Source of the DNA: Desulfococcus sp041737845
GTDB taxonomy: Bacteria; Desulfobacterota; Desulfobacteria; Desulfobacterales; Desulfococcaceae
Assembly (NCBI RefSeq): GCF_041737845.1
Contig: NZ_JBGSQX010000049.1
Span: forward strand, 1 to 26,429
Direction: 5' to 3'
DNA: 26,429 nucleotides
Below are positions 8,888-16,127 of this stretch, piece after piece. The notes beneath the pieces are model-generated. The model was given only the letters and a program-made list of their open reading frames with translations. It was not told the origin of the DNA and did not search any database. The translations under genes were made by a program, and so were the position numbers. The number at the start of each line of letters is the position of its first letter. Position 1 is the stretch's first letter.

Positions 8888-10666
8888 GTGGAAAGGGGTA
8901 ATCCAGGCTTGGACATTTCTTGCAAAAAAAAAAATGGGGGGCGGCGGCAGGCGGCGGCATCCTCGGGGGGCACGGCATCGGGACGCGGATTTCGCGCTGA
9001 TGGGAGATGGATTAGGGCTTTCATTCTGATGATCCTGACGGTCATGGCAGGGCTCTTCGTGCATCCGCCCTGCCTTGCGTCGGAGGATATGGATGCGCTC
9101 ACGGCGGCCATGGAGGAGCACCTGAAATGCTACCCTTTAGAGCTGCTCAGCCACGAGAGAGAGCAGCTTGCGGTCACCTCCAGGGATCTCTGCCTGGCCG
9201 CGGTCTATCATTACACCGGCCTGCTGCCCTTATGGGTCACCCCCGAAGGGCCGAGCCCCAAGGCTTCGGTGGTCCTCGATTTTCTCATCAATGCCGAAAC
9301 CGAGGGGCTTGACCCGAAAAACTACGAAATCGACCAGATCGCAGCCCTCTTCGCCGAACGCCGGCCCCATTCCCTCGCCAGGCTCGACACCCTGCTGACC
9401 TTCAATCTGATCAAATACATCCATGATGTCAGCAAGGGCCAGATCAAGCTGAGGGATGCCCGGCCGGTTCTGTTCTCCGAAGCGGGGGACGATGATTTTG
9501 CGCCGCTTTCGAGCATGAAAAAGGTGCTTGCCGCCCCGGATCTTGGCGCCTACCTGGCAAGCCTGCCCCCCGCGCACCGGCATTACAGGATTCTGAAGGG
9601 CGCGCTCAAAACCTACCGGGAGCTCGCGGAAGCCGGCGGATGGCCTTCCATCCCCGCCGGCAGGAAGATCCGGCCGGGGGATCAGGATGCTCGCATACCC
9701 GTGGTCGCAGAGCGGCTTTCCGTGACGGGCGACCTGGATCCGGGGGTCGCGCAGGCCCCGCGCCATGCGGAATATTATGGTCCCGCACTGACACATTCGG
9801 TCGCGAGGTTCCAGAGGCGGCACGGCCTTGAGCCCGACGGCGTCATCGGCCCCAAGACCCTGGCCGCCATGAACGTCTCCGCATCCGACGCCGTCAAACA
9901 GATCATCATCAACCTGACGCGCTGGCGATGGCAGGAACACGATCTCGGCCGGAAATACCTTCTCGTCAACATTGCGAATTTCGATCTCACGGCGTTTGAC
10001 GGCGGGCAAGAGGCGTTCAGTTTCCCCGTGATCGTCGGGAAATTCCAGCATCAGACCCCCAATTTCAGCGACCGCATCATCTATCTTGAATTCAACCCTT
10101 ACTGGAACGTTCCGCCGAGCATCGCCAAAAACGAGGAGCTGCCGAACCTCAGGCGGGATCGCCATTCCCTCGCCAGAAGGCATATCCGGCTTTTTTCCAG
10201 TTGGAGCCCCGATGCTGCGGAGATCCGCTCGACCTCCGTCGACTGGAACAGCATCAGCCCGGCCAGGATGTCGGGGTTCAAGCTGCGGCAGGACCCCGGG
10301 CCGTGGAATGCGCTGGGGCGGGTAAAATTTATCTTCCCCAACCACTACGACGTATACCTTCACGACACCCCGACGCAGAATCTTTTTTCGCGGACCCAAA
10401 GGGACTTCAGCCACGGCTGCATCCGCGTCAGCGACCCCCTGGGCCTGGCCGCCTTTGTCCTCTCAACTGCGGAAACCACATGGACCCGCGACAGGGTCGA
10501 TGCCGTCATCCGGGAGGGAAAGAACACCGTGAGACGGCTTCCGGAACCGCTCCCGGTTCATATCACCTACCAGACATCATGGGTTGACAAGAACGGGATA
10601 ATATACTTTAACAGGGATGTTTACGGGCGGGACCAGAAGCTGCTTCAGGCCCTGTTCCATAAATGA
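8888..10666 (+). CDS. L,D-transpeptidase, YcbB/LdtD-like, with peptidoglycan-binding domain
   Basis: Periplasmic enzyme family that forms 3-3 (mDAP-mDAP) peptidoglycan crosslinks. Order (592-residue numbering): hydrophobic export segment about residues 43-63 ending CLASED; scaffold domain; a PG_binding_1 repeat near residue 310 (SVARFQRRHGLEPDGVIGPKT); the catalytic YkuD domain with VYLHDTPTQNLF and SHGCIRV, whose Cys at 10418-10420 (residue 511) is the nucleophile. Length matches E. coli LdtD. The start is uncertain: GTG 8888 is the first possible start after the stop at 8882; ATG 9029 (545 residues) leaves a signal peptide with no positive charge. A tract of 11 A then ATG then G-run at 8924-8941 lies between them. 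The stop overlaps the next small ORF, followed by the MepK-like gene. Confidence 0.92.
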   Translation: MERGNPGLDISCKKKNGGRRQAAASSGGTASGRGFRADGRWIRAFILMILTVMAGLFVHPPCLASEDMDALTAAMEEHLKCYPLELLSHEREQLAVTSRDLCLAAVYHYTGLLPLWVTPEGPSPKASVVLDFLINAETEGLDPKNYEIDQIAALFAERRPHSLARLDTLLTFNLIKYIHDVSKGQIKLRDARPVLFSEAGDDDFAPLSSMKKVLAAPDLGAYLASLPPAHRHYRILKGALKTYRELAEAGGWPSIPAGRKIRPGDQDARIPVVAERLSVTGDLDPGVAQAPRHAEYYGPALTHSVARFQRRHGLEPDGVIGPKTLAAMNVSASDAVKQIIINLTRWRWQEHDLGRKYLLVNIANFDLTAFDGGQEAFSFPVIVGKFQHQTPNFSDRIIYLEFNPYWNVPPSIAKNEELPNLRRDRHSLARRHIRLFSSWSPDAAEIRSTSVDWNSISPARMSGFKLRQDPGPWNALGRVKFIFPNHYDVYLHDTPTQNLFSRTQRDFSHGCIRVSDPLGLAAFVLSTAETTWTRDRVDAVIREGKNTVRRLPEPLPVHITYQTSWVDKNGIIYFNRDVYGRDQKLLQALFHK

Positions 10667-10806
10667 GGGGCGCGGGCGGAGAAGACCCGGCCGCCGGCGG
10701 CTCCATCGGAACCACCGGAGCAAAAGGAACTATCGGCACAAACGGAAGTATCGGGCTGATAAGCGTGATCTTGCTGAAACCCAACGAAAACGGAAGAAAC
10801 ACATGA
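10663..10806 (+). CDS. Small collagen-like ORF (47 codons) bridging two cell-wall genes
   Basis: Unrecognised. The ATG at 10663 overlaps the TGA of the L,D-transpeptidase (ATGA), and its own TGA at 10804-10806 overlaps the ATG of the MepK-like gene (ATGA again). The product would begin MRGAGGEDPAAGG and then has seven Gly-x-y triplets (GSI GTT GAK GTI GTN GSI GLI, residues 13-33) followed by a short hydrophobic run (ISVILL) and a polar tail. The double 4-base overlap suggests translational coupling across three genes. It may be a real micro-protein, or only a short GC-rich spacer that happens to stay open. No strong ribosome-binding site is seen, consistent with coupling or with non-coding status. 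Confidence 0.4.
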   Translation: MRGAGGEDPAAGGSIGTTGAKGTIGTNGSIGLISVILLKPNENGRNT

Positions 10807-11342
10807 TGACCATCAGCCGACGTCGTTTTCTCGTCGCCTCCGCACAGGCAGCGGCCGGAATCCTCATCTGTTCGCCGCTGACCTGCTGGGCCAGGGCACC
10901 CAAAAGATATCCACTCTCCTTCTATCACACCCATACCGAAGAATATCTCAAAATTTATCACACCCCGGGGCGCTGTTCACGTTCGGTTCAGAAAAAAATG
11001 AAAAGATTCCTGCGGGATTTTCGCACGGGCGATCTCCACCCCATCGATCCCGCCCTTTTGGACATTCTCTGCAAAATTCAGCATACCACCGGAAGCCGGG
11101 GGACCATCGAGATCATCTCCGGCTACCGTTCTCCGAAAACCAATGCAGAATTACGGAAGGCAAGCCACGCTGTCGCCAAGAAGAGCCTGCACACGAAAGG
11201 GCAAGCCGTCGATATCCGCATCACGGATATGAACACCCGGAAGATCCGAAACTCGGCGATGGCCCTGCGCACCGGCGGGGTGGGATATTATGCCGGTTCC
11301 AACTTTGTCCACCTGGACACCGGAGATTTCAGGACCTGGTGA
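10803..11342 (+). CDS. mepK: MepK-like (YcbK, DUF882/M15 family) murein endopeptidase
   Basis: 179 residues, close to E. coli MepK. The family cleaves mDAP-mDAP (3-3) and some 4-3 crosslinks in the periplasm. The N-terminus has a twin-arginine export signal: SRRRFLVASAQAAAG, hydrophobic core, then CWARAP. The M15-like zinc site is visible: ISGYRSPKTN (about residues 102-111), HTKGQAVDIR (His and Asp, about 130-139) and NFVHLDTG (His near 170). GGAAG lies just before the ATG at 10803, and ATG 10806 is an alternative. It follows the LdtD-like gene exactly as ycbK follows ycbB in E. coli, pairing the enzyme that makes 3-3 bonds with one that cuts them. Confidence 0.93.
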   Translation: MMTISRRRFLVASAQAAAGILICSPLTCWARAPKRYPLSFYHTHTEEYLKIYHTPGRCSRSVQKKMKRFLRDFRTGDLHPIDPALLDILCKIQHTTGSRGTIEIISGYRSPKTNAELRKASHAVAKKSLHTKGQAVDIRITDMNTRKIRNSAMALRTGGVGYYAGSNFVHLDTGDFRTW

Positions 11343-11619
11343 CGGGGAGTCGATTCTCAGCGTCGGAATTTCGCCAATACACCAATTTCATTCACTTTAG
11401 AAACGGATTTTCACGGTATGCGGCCGTTGCGGACCTGTTGACAGTTAAAAAAATTAGAGATTTGGCTTGCTATTGTGGATAAATATGCCTATTATTGAAC
11501 ATCAATCAAGTTTCGCCGCAGTATGGCGGAAGGGTTTCTTTCTGGGAGGATTATCCGTTATTAAACGCTGTCATCCTTCAGTTTGTAACGTTGAAATTTT
11601 TGGAAAGGAGGATGACACA
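11343..11619 (+). promoter_or_regulatory. Leader region of the cold-shock gene
   Basis: This 277-base gap is more AT-rich than its surroundings. TTGACA at 11438-11443 is a possible -35 box, but no good -10 lies 17 bases on; TATTAT near 11490 is another weak -10. An in-frame reading open upstream of the cold-shock ATG has no family resemblance and is probably untranslated leader. A long 5' UTR before csp genes commonly folds as a temperature-responsive switch; that role here is inference. Confidence 0.4.
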
Positions 11620-11820
11620 ATGGTAAATGGAACTGTAAAGTGGTTTAACGACCAAAAAGGTTTTGGATTCATCGAACAGGAAAACGGGCCGGATGTGTTT
11701 GTGCATCACAGCGCAATCAGAGCAACCGGTTTTAAATCCCTCAGTGAAGGCGCTCGCGTGACATTTGACATCGAGCAGGGCCCGAAAGGGCCGTCTGCTG
11801 TCAATGTGACCGTAGTCTAA
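11620..11820 (+). CDS. Cold-shock protein, CspA family
   Basis: 66 residues, one cold-shock (OB-fold) domain. RNP1 (KGFGFIEQ, residues 13-20) and RNP2 (VFVHHSAI, about 27-34) nucleic-acid-binding motifs are intact, with the N-terminal VNGTVKWFN signature. It binds single-stranded RNA and DNA in the cytoplasm as an RNA chaperone. AAGGAGG lies 8 bases before the ATG at 11620, which settles the start against an upstream in-frame ATG. The gene is monocistronic: long leader upstream, strong terminator 20 bases downstream. Confidence 0.97.
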   Translation: MVNGTVKWFNDQKGFGFIEQENGPDVFVHHSAIRATGFKSLSEGARVTFDIEQGPKGPSAVNVTVV

Positions 11821-11840
11821 ACTGCTTTTTCAAAGCAAAT

Positions 11841-11876
11841 AAAGGCATCTCCCGTGAAACGGGGGGTGCCTTTTTT
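11841..11876 (+). terminator. Intrinsic terminator of the cold-shock gene
   Basis: A 13-base-pair stem (11842-11854 with 11860-11872, including G-T pairs) closes on a TGAAA loop and runs into six T at 11871-11876. It lies 20 bases after the cold-shock stop codon. Confidence 0.9.
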
Positions 11877-11973
11877 GATGATTGCGTTCATCGCGCTGCA
11901 GCAATTCCGGGTGAGATTGTTTTCCCCGTCCCCCGAAATCTGATCCATCGGCAACCCACCAGAAAGGAAATGC

Positions 11974-12132
11974 ATGGCGAAATCTCATTACCAGTTCAAG
12001 AAACGTCAGAAGGAATTGGCCAAGAAAAAAAAGAAAGAGGAAAAGATGCAGAGCAAACTGGAAAACAAAGTGAATGAAGGCGCCGACACTGAAGAAGAGC
12101 CGACCCCTTCAGCGGATGACGAGCAGGCATAG
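11974..12132 (+). CDS. Small Lys-rich, charged protein (52 aa)
   Basis: MAKSHYQFKKRQKELAKKKK opens the product, followed by alternating Lys/Glu (a likely helix) and an acidic tail (about residues 38-52, rich in Glu and Asp). AAAGGA lies 5 bases before the ATG at 11974. The strong basic-then-acidic polarity and clear ribosome-binding site support a real gene. Similar Lys-rich micro-proteins are, as I recall, common hypotheticals in delta-proteobacterial genomes; no function is known. It lies after the cold-shock terminator and needs its own promoter, which I cannot point to. An RNA- or ribosome-related role is conceivable from the charge pattern only. Confidence 0.7.
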   Translation: MAKSHYQFKKRQKELAKKKKKEEKMQSKLENKVNEGADTEEEPTPSADDEQA

Positions 12133-12198
12133 GGGCCGACCGTCGCCTGTTTCCAACTGCCTGCTTCCTTTGCCGGTGTCCGCATTCCCCTGAGAATA

Positions 12199-12972
12199 TC
12201 AAAACGATACCGCCTTCTGGATGAGCATTTCTTCGTATCCAAACACGGCATTCAGGTGGTGGAGCAATGCATGCTGCCCCTGGTCTCTCCATATCTCCGT
12301 AATTCCAGCATCAACCCCGCGGTACTTTTCCATCAGCCCATGAGGGTCGTCACCGTCTCCGGGAAGGCCATTCATACCATCGTCGATCAGTCCGAGCCAA
12401 AAAGAGCTTACGCCCATAATAAACGCCGGCCAGTTCTTCCGAAGCGCCGAAGACCAGCGCGGATCACTGGTTTCCCCAATATCGGGTGATTTCGGGTGAT
12501 CCGGGTCGTCCATCATCACTTTTTCCACAAAGTTCGCGGTCATGGCGCTCCTGAGCACCCTGCTCCGGGCGATTTCCGCAAAGACAGCAGCCGCGATTTC
12601 CGGTCTGCTGTAAAACAGGAACGTAAACTGGTGGCCTGCCGTATCGCGAACCGCTCTCCGGTGAAACCGCCAGTAGGGGATATCGGCCGCATGCGCTGCA
12701 AGAGCAGGGGAGACGACGGCGTGTGCGAGAAGCAGGTCCCGGGACAGGTCTGCATCCCCCTCCTTGGGCCAGGTATGTTTAAATCTGCACCGCCACCAGT
12801 AGGCATCCTCCAGGGTCCTGAAGCCGGGGGGAAGATTGTTTTCCGACGGAATTGGAGGGGTGCTTCTGTGGGCACTGCACCCGCATGCAAAGATCAGGAG
12901 GCCCGCAAAGACAGCCAGCAGTGTGATGTTTCTTCCAGGCAGAGGAATCCTCTGAAAACACGTCTTGTTCAT
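12199..12972 (-). CDS. Hypothetical lipoprotein (257 aa)
   Basis: The N-terminus (NKTCFQRIPLPGRN, then TLLAVFAGLLIFACGCS) is a lipoprotein signal with the lipobox Cys at about residue 30 or 32, so the mature protein should be membrane-anchored in the cell envelope. The rest is soluble and rich in Trp, His and Asp, with WWRCRFKHTWPKEGDADLS near 59-77, and VMMDDPDHPKSP near 150-162. No catalytic motif or family is recognised. It is the last gene of the minus-strand run, 87 bases after the Nudix gene and separated from it by a terminator, and it converges on the Lys-rich small gene. No strong ribosome-binding site precedes the ATG at 12972. Confidence 0.75.
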   Translation of the reverse strand: MNKTCFQRIPLPGRNITLLAVFAGLLIFACGCSAHRSTPPIPSENNLPPGFRTLEDAYWWRCRFKHTWPKEGDADLSRDLLLAHAVVSPALAAHAADIPYWRFHRRAVRDTAGHQFTFLFYSRPEIAAAVFAEIARSRVLRSAMTANFVEKVMMDDPDHPKSPDIGETSDPRWSSALRKNWPAFIMGVSSFWLGLIDDGMNGLPGDGDDPHGLMEKYRGVDAGITEIWRDQGQHALLHHLNAVFGYEEMLIQKAVSF

Positions 12973-12999
12973 GGCATCCCAGGCTCTCGTCTCCTGCGG

Positions 13000-13030
13000 A
13001 AAAAAGCCGCCCTGCCGCGGCAGGGTGCCG
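13000..13030 (-). terminator. Intrinsic terminator of the Nudix gene
   Basis: A perfect 16-base palindrome (CCCTGCCGCGGCAGGG, 13010-13025) with partly paired flanks is followed, on the minus strand, by six T (A run at 13000-13005). It lies about 35 bases after the Nudix stop codon and before the lipoprotein start. Confidence 0.7.
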
Positions 13031-13059
13031 TGATCCTCAATTTTTCCCCAAGCCCACCT

Positions 13060-13731
13060 CTACCGCCAGGCGAAATAGGGCTGCTCATAATGAGCGACGC
13101 GTTGATGCCGGCCCAGCATCGCCACCTCCCTGAACTGGTAAATCAGCGCCGCCGTGGGCGAAGCGATCCAGTGATTTCCGACAGGCATCAGCAGGACGGG
13201 GTGATCGCTCTCGGGGATGTCCCGCAGTATGGGGGCGTCCCGGCGCATGAATTCAGCCAGAGGAATGCGATGAATGGAGGCCACCTCCTGGGGATTGGCC
13301 GTCAGTGTCCTACAGGGGCCGCCCCATGCCACCACGGGCTTGATGGTGAAACCTGACCGGGTGCTGTAGTCATCGAGACGCCCGATGATCTGATCCGCGC
13401 CCAGCTTCAAGCCGACCTCCTCCTCGAGTTCCCGCAGCGCCGTCTCTTCCGGGCTTTCCCCTGCTTCCATGCGGCCTCCGGGCAGCGCCCATTGACCCGC
13501 GTGATTTCTGAGCTTCAAGGCTCTTTTGGTCAGGATGATGGCGGCATGCCCGGGCCACGCTTCACAAAACCCCATATCACAACGATCGGAGCCGTTTTGT
13601 ATATCGACCACCGTAATCGCCACCGCAGCTTTTTTCCGGCCGGCGTTGTCCAACGCCCGCGGCGTGAATCGTTTCAGGTTGACGCGGATATGCCGCAGCA
13701 GATGGTCGTTACAAATGAAATTATCCATCAT
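13060..13731 (-). CDS. Nudix hydrolase, CoA-pyrophosphatase (NudL)-like
   Basis: 223 residues. The Nudix box GRMEAGESPEETALRELEEE followed by VGL (about residues 88-110) has all Mg-binding Glu residues and fits G-x5-E-x7-R-E-x2-E-E-x-G. The preceding ILTKRALKLRNHAGQWALPGG resembles the CoA-pyrophosphatase subgroup signature (L-x2-H-x-G-x3-PGG), so CoA or acyl-CoA may be the substrate; this is inference. The N-terminal 40 residues (HIRVNLKRFTP) also fit that subgroup. Several ATG codons overlap near 13728-13738 without a strong ribosome-binding site, so the start may be off by a few codons. A terminator follows the stop codon. Confidence 0.88.
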   Translation of the reverse strand: MMDNFICNDHLLRHIRVNLKRFTPRALDNAGRKKAAVAITVVDIQNGSDRCDMGFCEAWPGHAAIILTKRALKLRNHAGQWALPGGRMEAGESPEETALRELEEEVGLKLGADQIIGRLDDYSTRSGFTIKPVVAWGGPCRTLTANPQEVASIHRIPLAEFMRRDAPILRDIPESDHPVLLMPVGNHWIASPTAALIYQFREVAMLGRHQRVAHYEQPYFAWR

Positions 13732-13834
13732 TCATCATACCACATCGCATGGCAGCCCGGGAAACAATCCCCCGCACGGCCTGTCGCGGGCTTTTTCGGG
13801 GAGCGCCGGTGAGGGGGGAACGGCTTCGGCATGG

Positions 13835-14275
13835 CTATGCGGAGCTGCTGCCCGTATCGGGGACGAACCATTCCTTTTTTCGATAGACCAGGTCCTGGCT
13901 CTTGGCGACAAGCTCCCCGGTCCGGCCATCCGTCACGGTGATATCATACAGCGCTATGGGTCCGGAGGCCGTCTGTTCCACGGCTTCGGCGATGAGCCGG
14001 TCGCCTGCCCGGGTGGCCTTCAGGAAATTGATGCCGACGTTCAGCGCCACCGCCGTTTGGCCATGGGAATTGCTGGCGGCGGCGAAGGCCATGTCGCCAA
14101 GGGCAAAGATCACGCCGCCGTGGGTGCTGCCGTGAAAATTAACCATGTCGTCCGTAACGGTAAGCGTCACGCGGCTGCAGCCTGGTTTTGGAATCTCAAC
14201 CCTGGCCCCTAAAAACCGCGCAAACGGGTCCCGCTGGATGTGGTCGTTTATCTTTTGTTTTCTGTCGTCGTTCAT
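13835..14275 (-). CDS. PaaI-family hotdog-fold thioesterase
   Basis: About 146 residues, a single hotdog domain. DMVNFHGSTHGGVIFALGDM (about residues 41-60) is the PaaI active-site region: Asn and the HGG turn followed by the helix Asp. ALNVGINFLKATRAGDRLIAE matches the strand after the helix. The family hydrolyses acyl-CoA, classically hydroxyphenylacetyl-CoA; the substrate here is unknown. Three in-frame ATGs occur at 14287, 14281 and 14275; the GGAG between the first two lies 6 bases before 14275, which I therefore prefer. It lies between glucokinase and the Nudix gene on the same strand, with gaps of about 100 bases. Confidence 0.9.
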   Translation of the reverse strand: MNDDRKQKINDHIQRDPFARFLGARVEIPKPGCSRVTLTVTDDMVNFHGSTHGGVIFALGDMAFAAASNSHGQTAVALNVGINFLKATRAGDRLIAEAVEQTASGPIALYDITVTDGRTGELVAKSQDLVYRKKEWFVPDTGSSSA

Positions 14276-14380
14276 CGTCATCTCCATGAAAATTGCGCAG
14301 TGGCGGCGGATAGGGCCGCATGTGCGGGGTCCTTCGCCCGGCGCCGATCCGGGGGGGTGTCGAGGATCGCCTCCATCGGC

Positions 14381-15388
14381 CTATCTGCCGGCACACAGCG
14401 TTTTGCGGGCATAATTGGCAAGCCCATAAAGGTTGGCCTCGAATTTTCGGATGAGCAGGACCGGGATGTCCGACACAACGCCCGAAAGCCGCCCTTTGGT
14501 TTTGAAAGATGTCAGAAATCCATCCTTTTTCACGAAGGGAAGGATCTTTGAGGCGACGCCGCCGCCGATGTAGACCCCGGCCCTGGCATTGTAGCGCAGG
14601 GCCATGTTCCCGGCTTCGGCGCCCAGGATCGAGACGAAAACATCAATCGCCTTGACGGTGATATCCTCAGCCTCTTTCCCGGACAGGGCGTTTTCGGCGA
14701 TGATTTCGACGGGGTCGCCTGCCGATGCAAGCCGGCTTTTCAGCCACGGCGGCTCCCGGCAGATCCCTTCCGCCTTCAGAAACCGGTAGATGGTATGGAT
14801 TCCCGGACCCGAACAGACCTGCTCGTAACTGACGTGATCCCGGCTGCTGCGCAGGTGAGCCAGGAGCTTGAGTTCCAGGTCGGTCGCGGGTGCAAAATCC
14901 GAATGGCCTCCTTCGGAGGAAAAGACGCGATAGGCATTTTCATGCGGAATGAGAAAGGCTTCTCCCAGGCCCGTCCCGGGGGCGATCAGGGCGGCCGGAA
15001 ATCCTTCACGGCGGCTGCCTGCATGGATGACATCGAGATCGTCTTTTTGCAGCACCTCAATGGAATGGCCCAGGGCTTCGACGTCATTGATGAGGCTGAC
15101 CCTTGAAAAACCGAGTGTCTTTTTCAGCCGGGCTTCATCGACAACCCACGGCAGATTGGTCGCCATGGCCGCGCCGTCGACCACCGGCCCCGCTACGCCG
15201 ATCACGGCGTATTCGCCGCGTCGTCCTGTCGTGCTTCCATAGTCATTGATAATTTCTTCAAGGCCAGAGTAAGCTTTGCTGTTGTATGTTTTCATCTCCA
15301 CAAGCCTACCCCCCGTGCCTTGAGATTCACAACGCGCCACCCGGGTATTGGTTCCGCCGATATCGATGAGATCAAATTGAATCAGCAT
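14381..15388 (-). CDS. glk: Glucokinase, Glk (COG0837) family
   Basis: 335 residues. It phosphorylates glucose with ATP in the cytoplasm. Seen: the phosphate-1 motif DIGGTNTRVA at residues 8-17, AVIGVAGPVVDG (about 75), LPWVVDEA, SLINDVEALGHS with the catalytic Asp, IAPGTGLGEAFL, and SSEGGHSDFAP, which is diagnostic of the E. coli Glk type rather than ROK kinases. GVYIGGGVASKILP near residue 285 is the adenosine region. ATG 15388 gives the normal N-terminus; an in-frame TTG at 15445 overlaps the stop of the preceding gene (TTGA) and would add 19 residues unlike the family. No clear Shine-Dalgarno sequence precedes either. Confidence 0.94.
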   Translation of the reverse strand: MLIQFDLIDIGGTNTRVARCESQGTGGRLVEMKTYNSKAYSGLEEIINDYGSTTGRRGEYAVIGVAGPVVDGAAMATNLPWVVDEARLKKTLGFSRVSLINDVEALGHSIEVLQKDDLDVIHAGSRREGFPAALIAPGTGLGEAFLIPHENAYRVFSSEGGHSDFAPATDLELKLLAHLRSSRDHVSYEQVCSGPGIHTIYRFLKAEGICREPPWLKSRLASAGDPVEIIAENALSGKEAEDITVKAIDVFVSILGAEAGNMALRYNARAGVYIGGGVASKILPFVKKDGFLTSFKTKGRLSGVVSDIPVLLIRKFEANLYGLANYARKTLCAGR

Positions 15389-15441
15389 GTGTGGGCAGTG
15401 GTCCTTGACAATTGAAGTGTTGAAAATCGACCGGAGACGAA

Positions 15442-16008
15442 TCAAAATGCCAGTGATTTAAAATTGTTATTAATCGCCTTCATGTCAAACGCGTCAGGGT
15501 CGAATTCCCCGCCAACCCATTCAAGCATGGATTCATGTTCCTCATGTGTCGGATCTTGAATTGCTTTCAGCAGATCATAGTACCCCCAAATGCCCCCGCA
15601 GTCCTCCGGAGGACACGCCTGGCTCCCTTTGATGACGATGGGGGACTCAAAAGAATCCAGAGGAAGAATTTTTTCGAGAAGAATTTTGTGCTCCCAGCCG
15701 TCACCGAAGTCATATTCATAGATAACATAGTCTTTTGGCTTGGAAATGATGTCGTGCAAATACACCTTGCGCTCATCTTTTACGTCAAAATCAAAATCCG
15801 GTTCCGGAATTCCAATACAATCGTTTCCAACCCGGTACTGATGCAGATGATAATCCGACCATCCCATTGCGGTCTGTAAAACGAAATGCAACTGATCCAG
15901 CCGGATGTTGTCCTGGACGATCAATCTTCTCCATATCGGCGGTTTGCTGCTGATCAGGGTAACCTTGAGCTGGTAGAGGGAATTTGCCTTTCTGTTCTTT
16001 TTTGCCAC
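15442..16008 (-). CDS. pRiA4b ORF-3 family protein
   Basis: About 188 residues. YQLKVTLISSKPPIWRRLIV, LDQLHFVLQTAMGWSDYHLHQY and the YEYDFGDGWEHKILLE block are the hallmarks of this family, followed by the acidic PPEDCGGIWGYYDLLKAI region. Function is not established; members occur on plasmids, in IS1096-like elements and as orphan chromosomal genes. The GTG at 16008 is favoured because GGAGG lies 5 bases upstream; the ATG at 16020 has none. It lies directly upstream of glk and overlaps glk's alternative TTG start. Base composition is lower in GC than its neighbours, hinting at acquisition. Confidence 0.9.
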   Translation of the reverse strand: MAKKNRKANSLYQLKVTLISSKPPIWRRLIVQDNIRLDQLHFVLQTAMGWSDYHLHQYRVGNDCIGIPEPDFDFDVKDERKVYLHDIISKPKDYVIYEYDFGDGWEHKILLEKILPLDSFESPIVIKGSQACPPEDCGGIWGYYDLLKAIQDPTHEEHESMLEWVGGEFDPDAFDMKAINNNFKSLAF

Positions 16009-16127
16009 GGTGACCTCCATTTTAGGTTGGATGAGCTGACGGTTTCAGGGTGAACCGTTTGGGCACCGGGAGCGAAGCGGCCCCCGAAAAGGGAAACAGG
16101 ATAAATATCGCCGCAATTCAACTGCGG

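Noticed and set aside
11467..11619. A 51-residue N-terminal extension of the cold-shock protein.
   Set aside because: The ideal AAGGAGG site directly precedes ATG 11620, and the 66-residue product is the normal family length.
13004..13030. The palindrome CCCTGCCGCGGCAGGG with flanks resembles the CCCTGCCGAGGCAGGG hairpin in both introns (26 of 27 bases alike), suggesting a third intron fragment.
   Set aside because: It has the T run and position of the Nudix gene terminator, and nothing else of the intron is nearby. Chance similarity of two GC hairpins is likelier.
13771..13800. A CCCGC/GCGGG hairpin followed by CTTTTT on the plus strand.
   Set aside because: No plus-strand gene ends before it, and on the minus strand the T run is on the wrong side, so it was not called a terminator.
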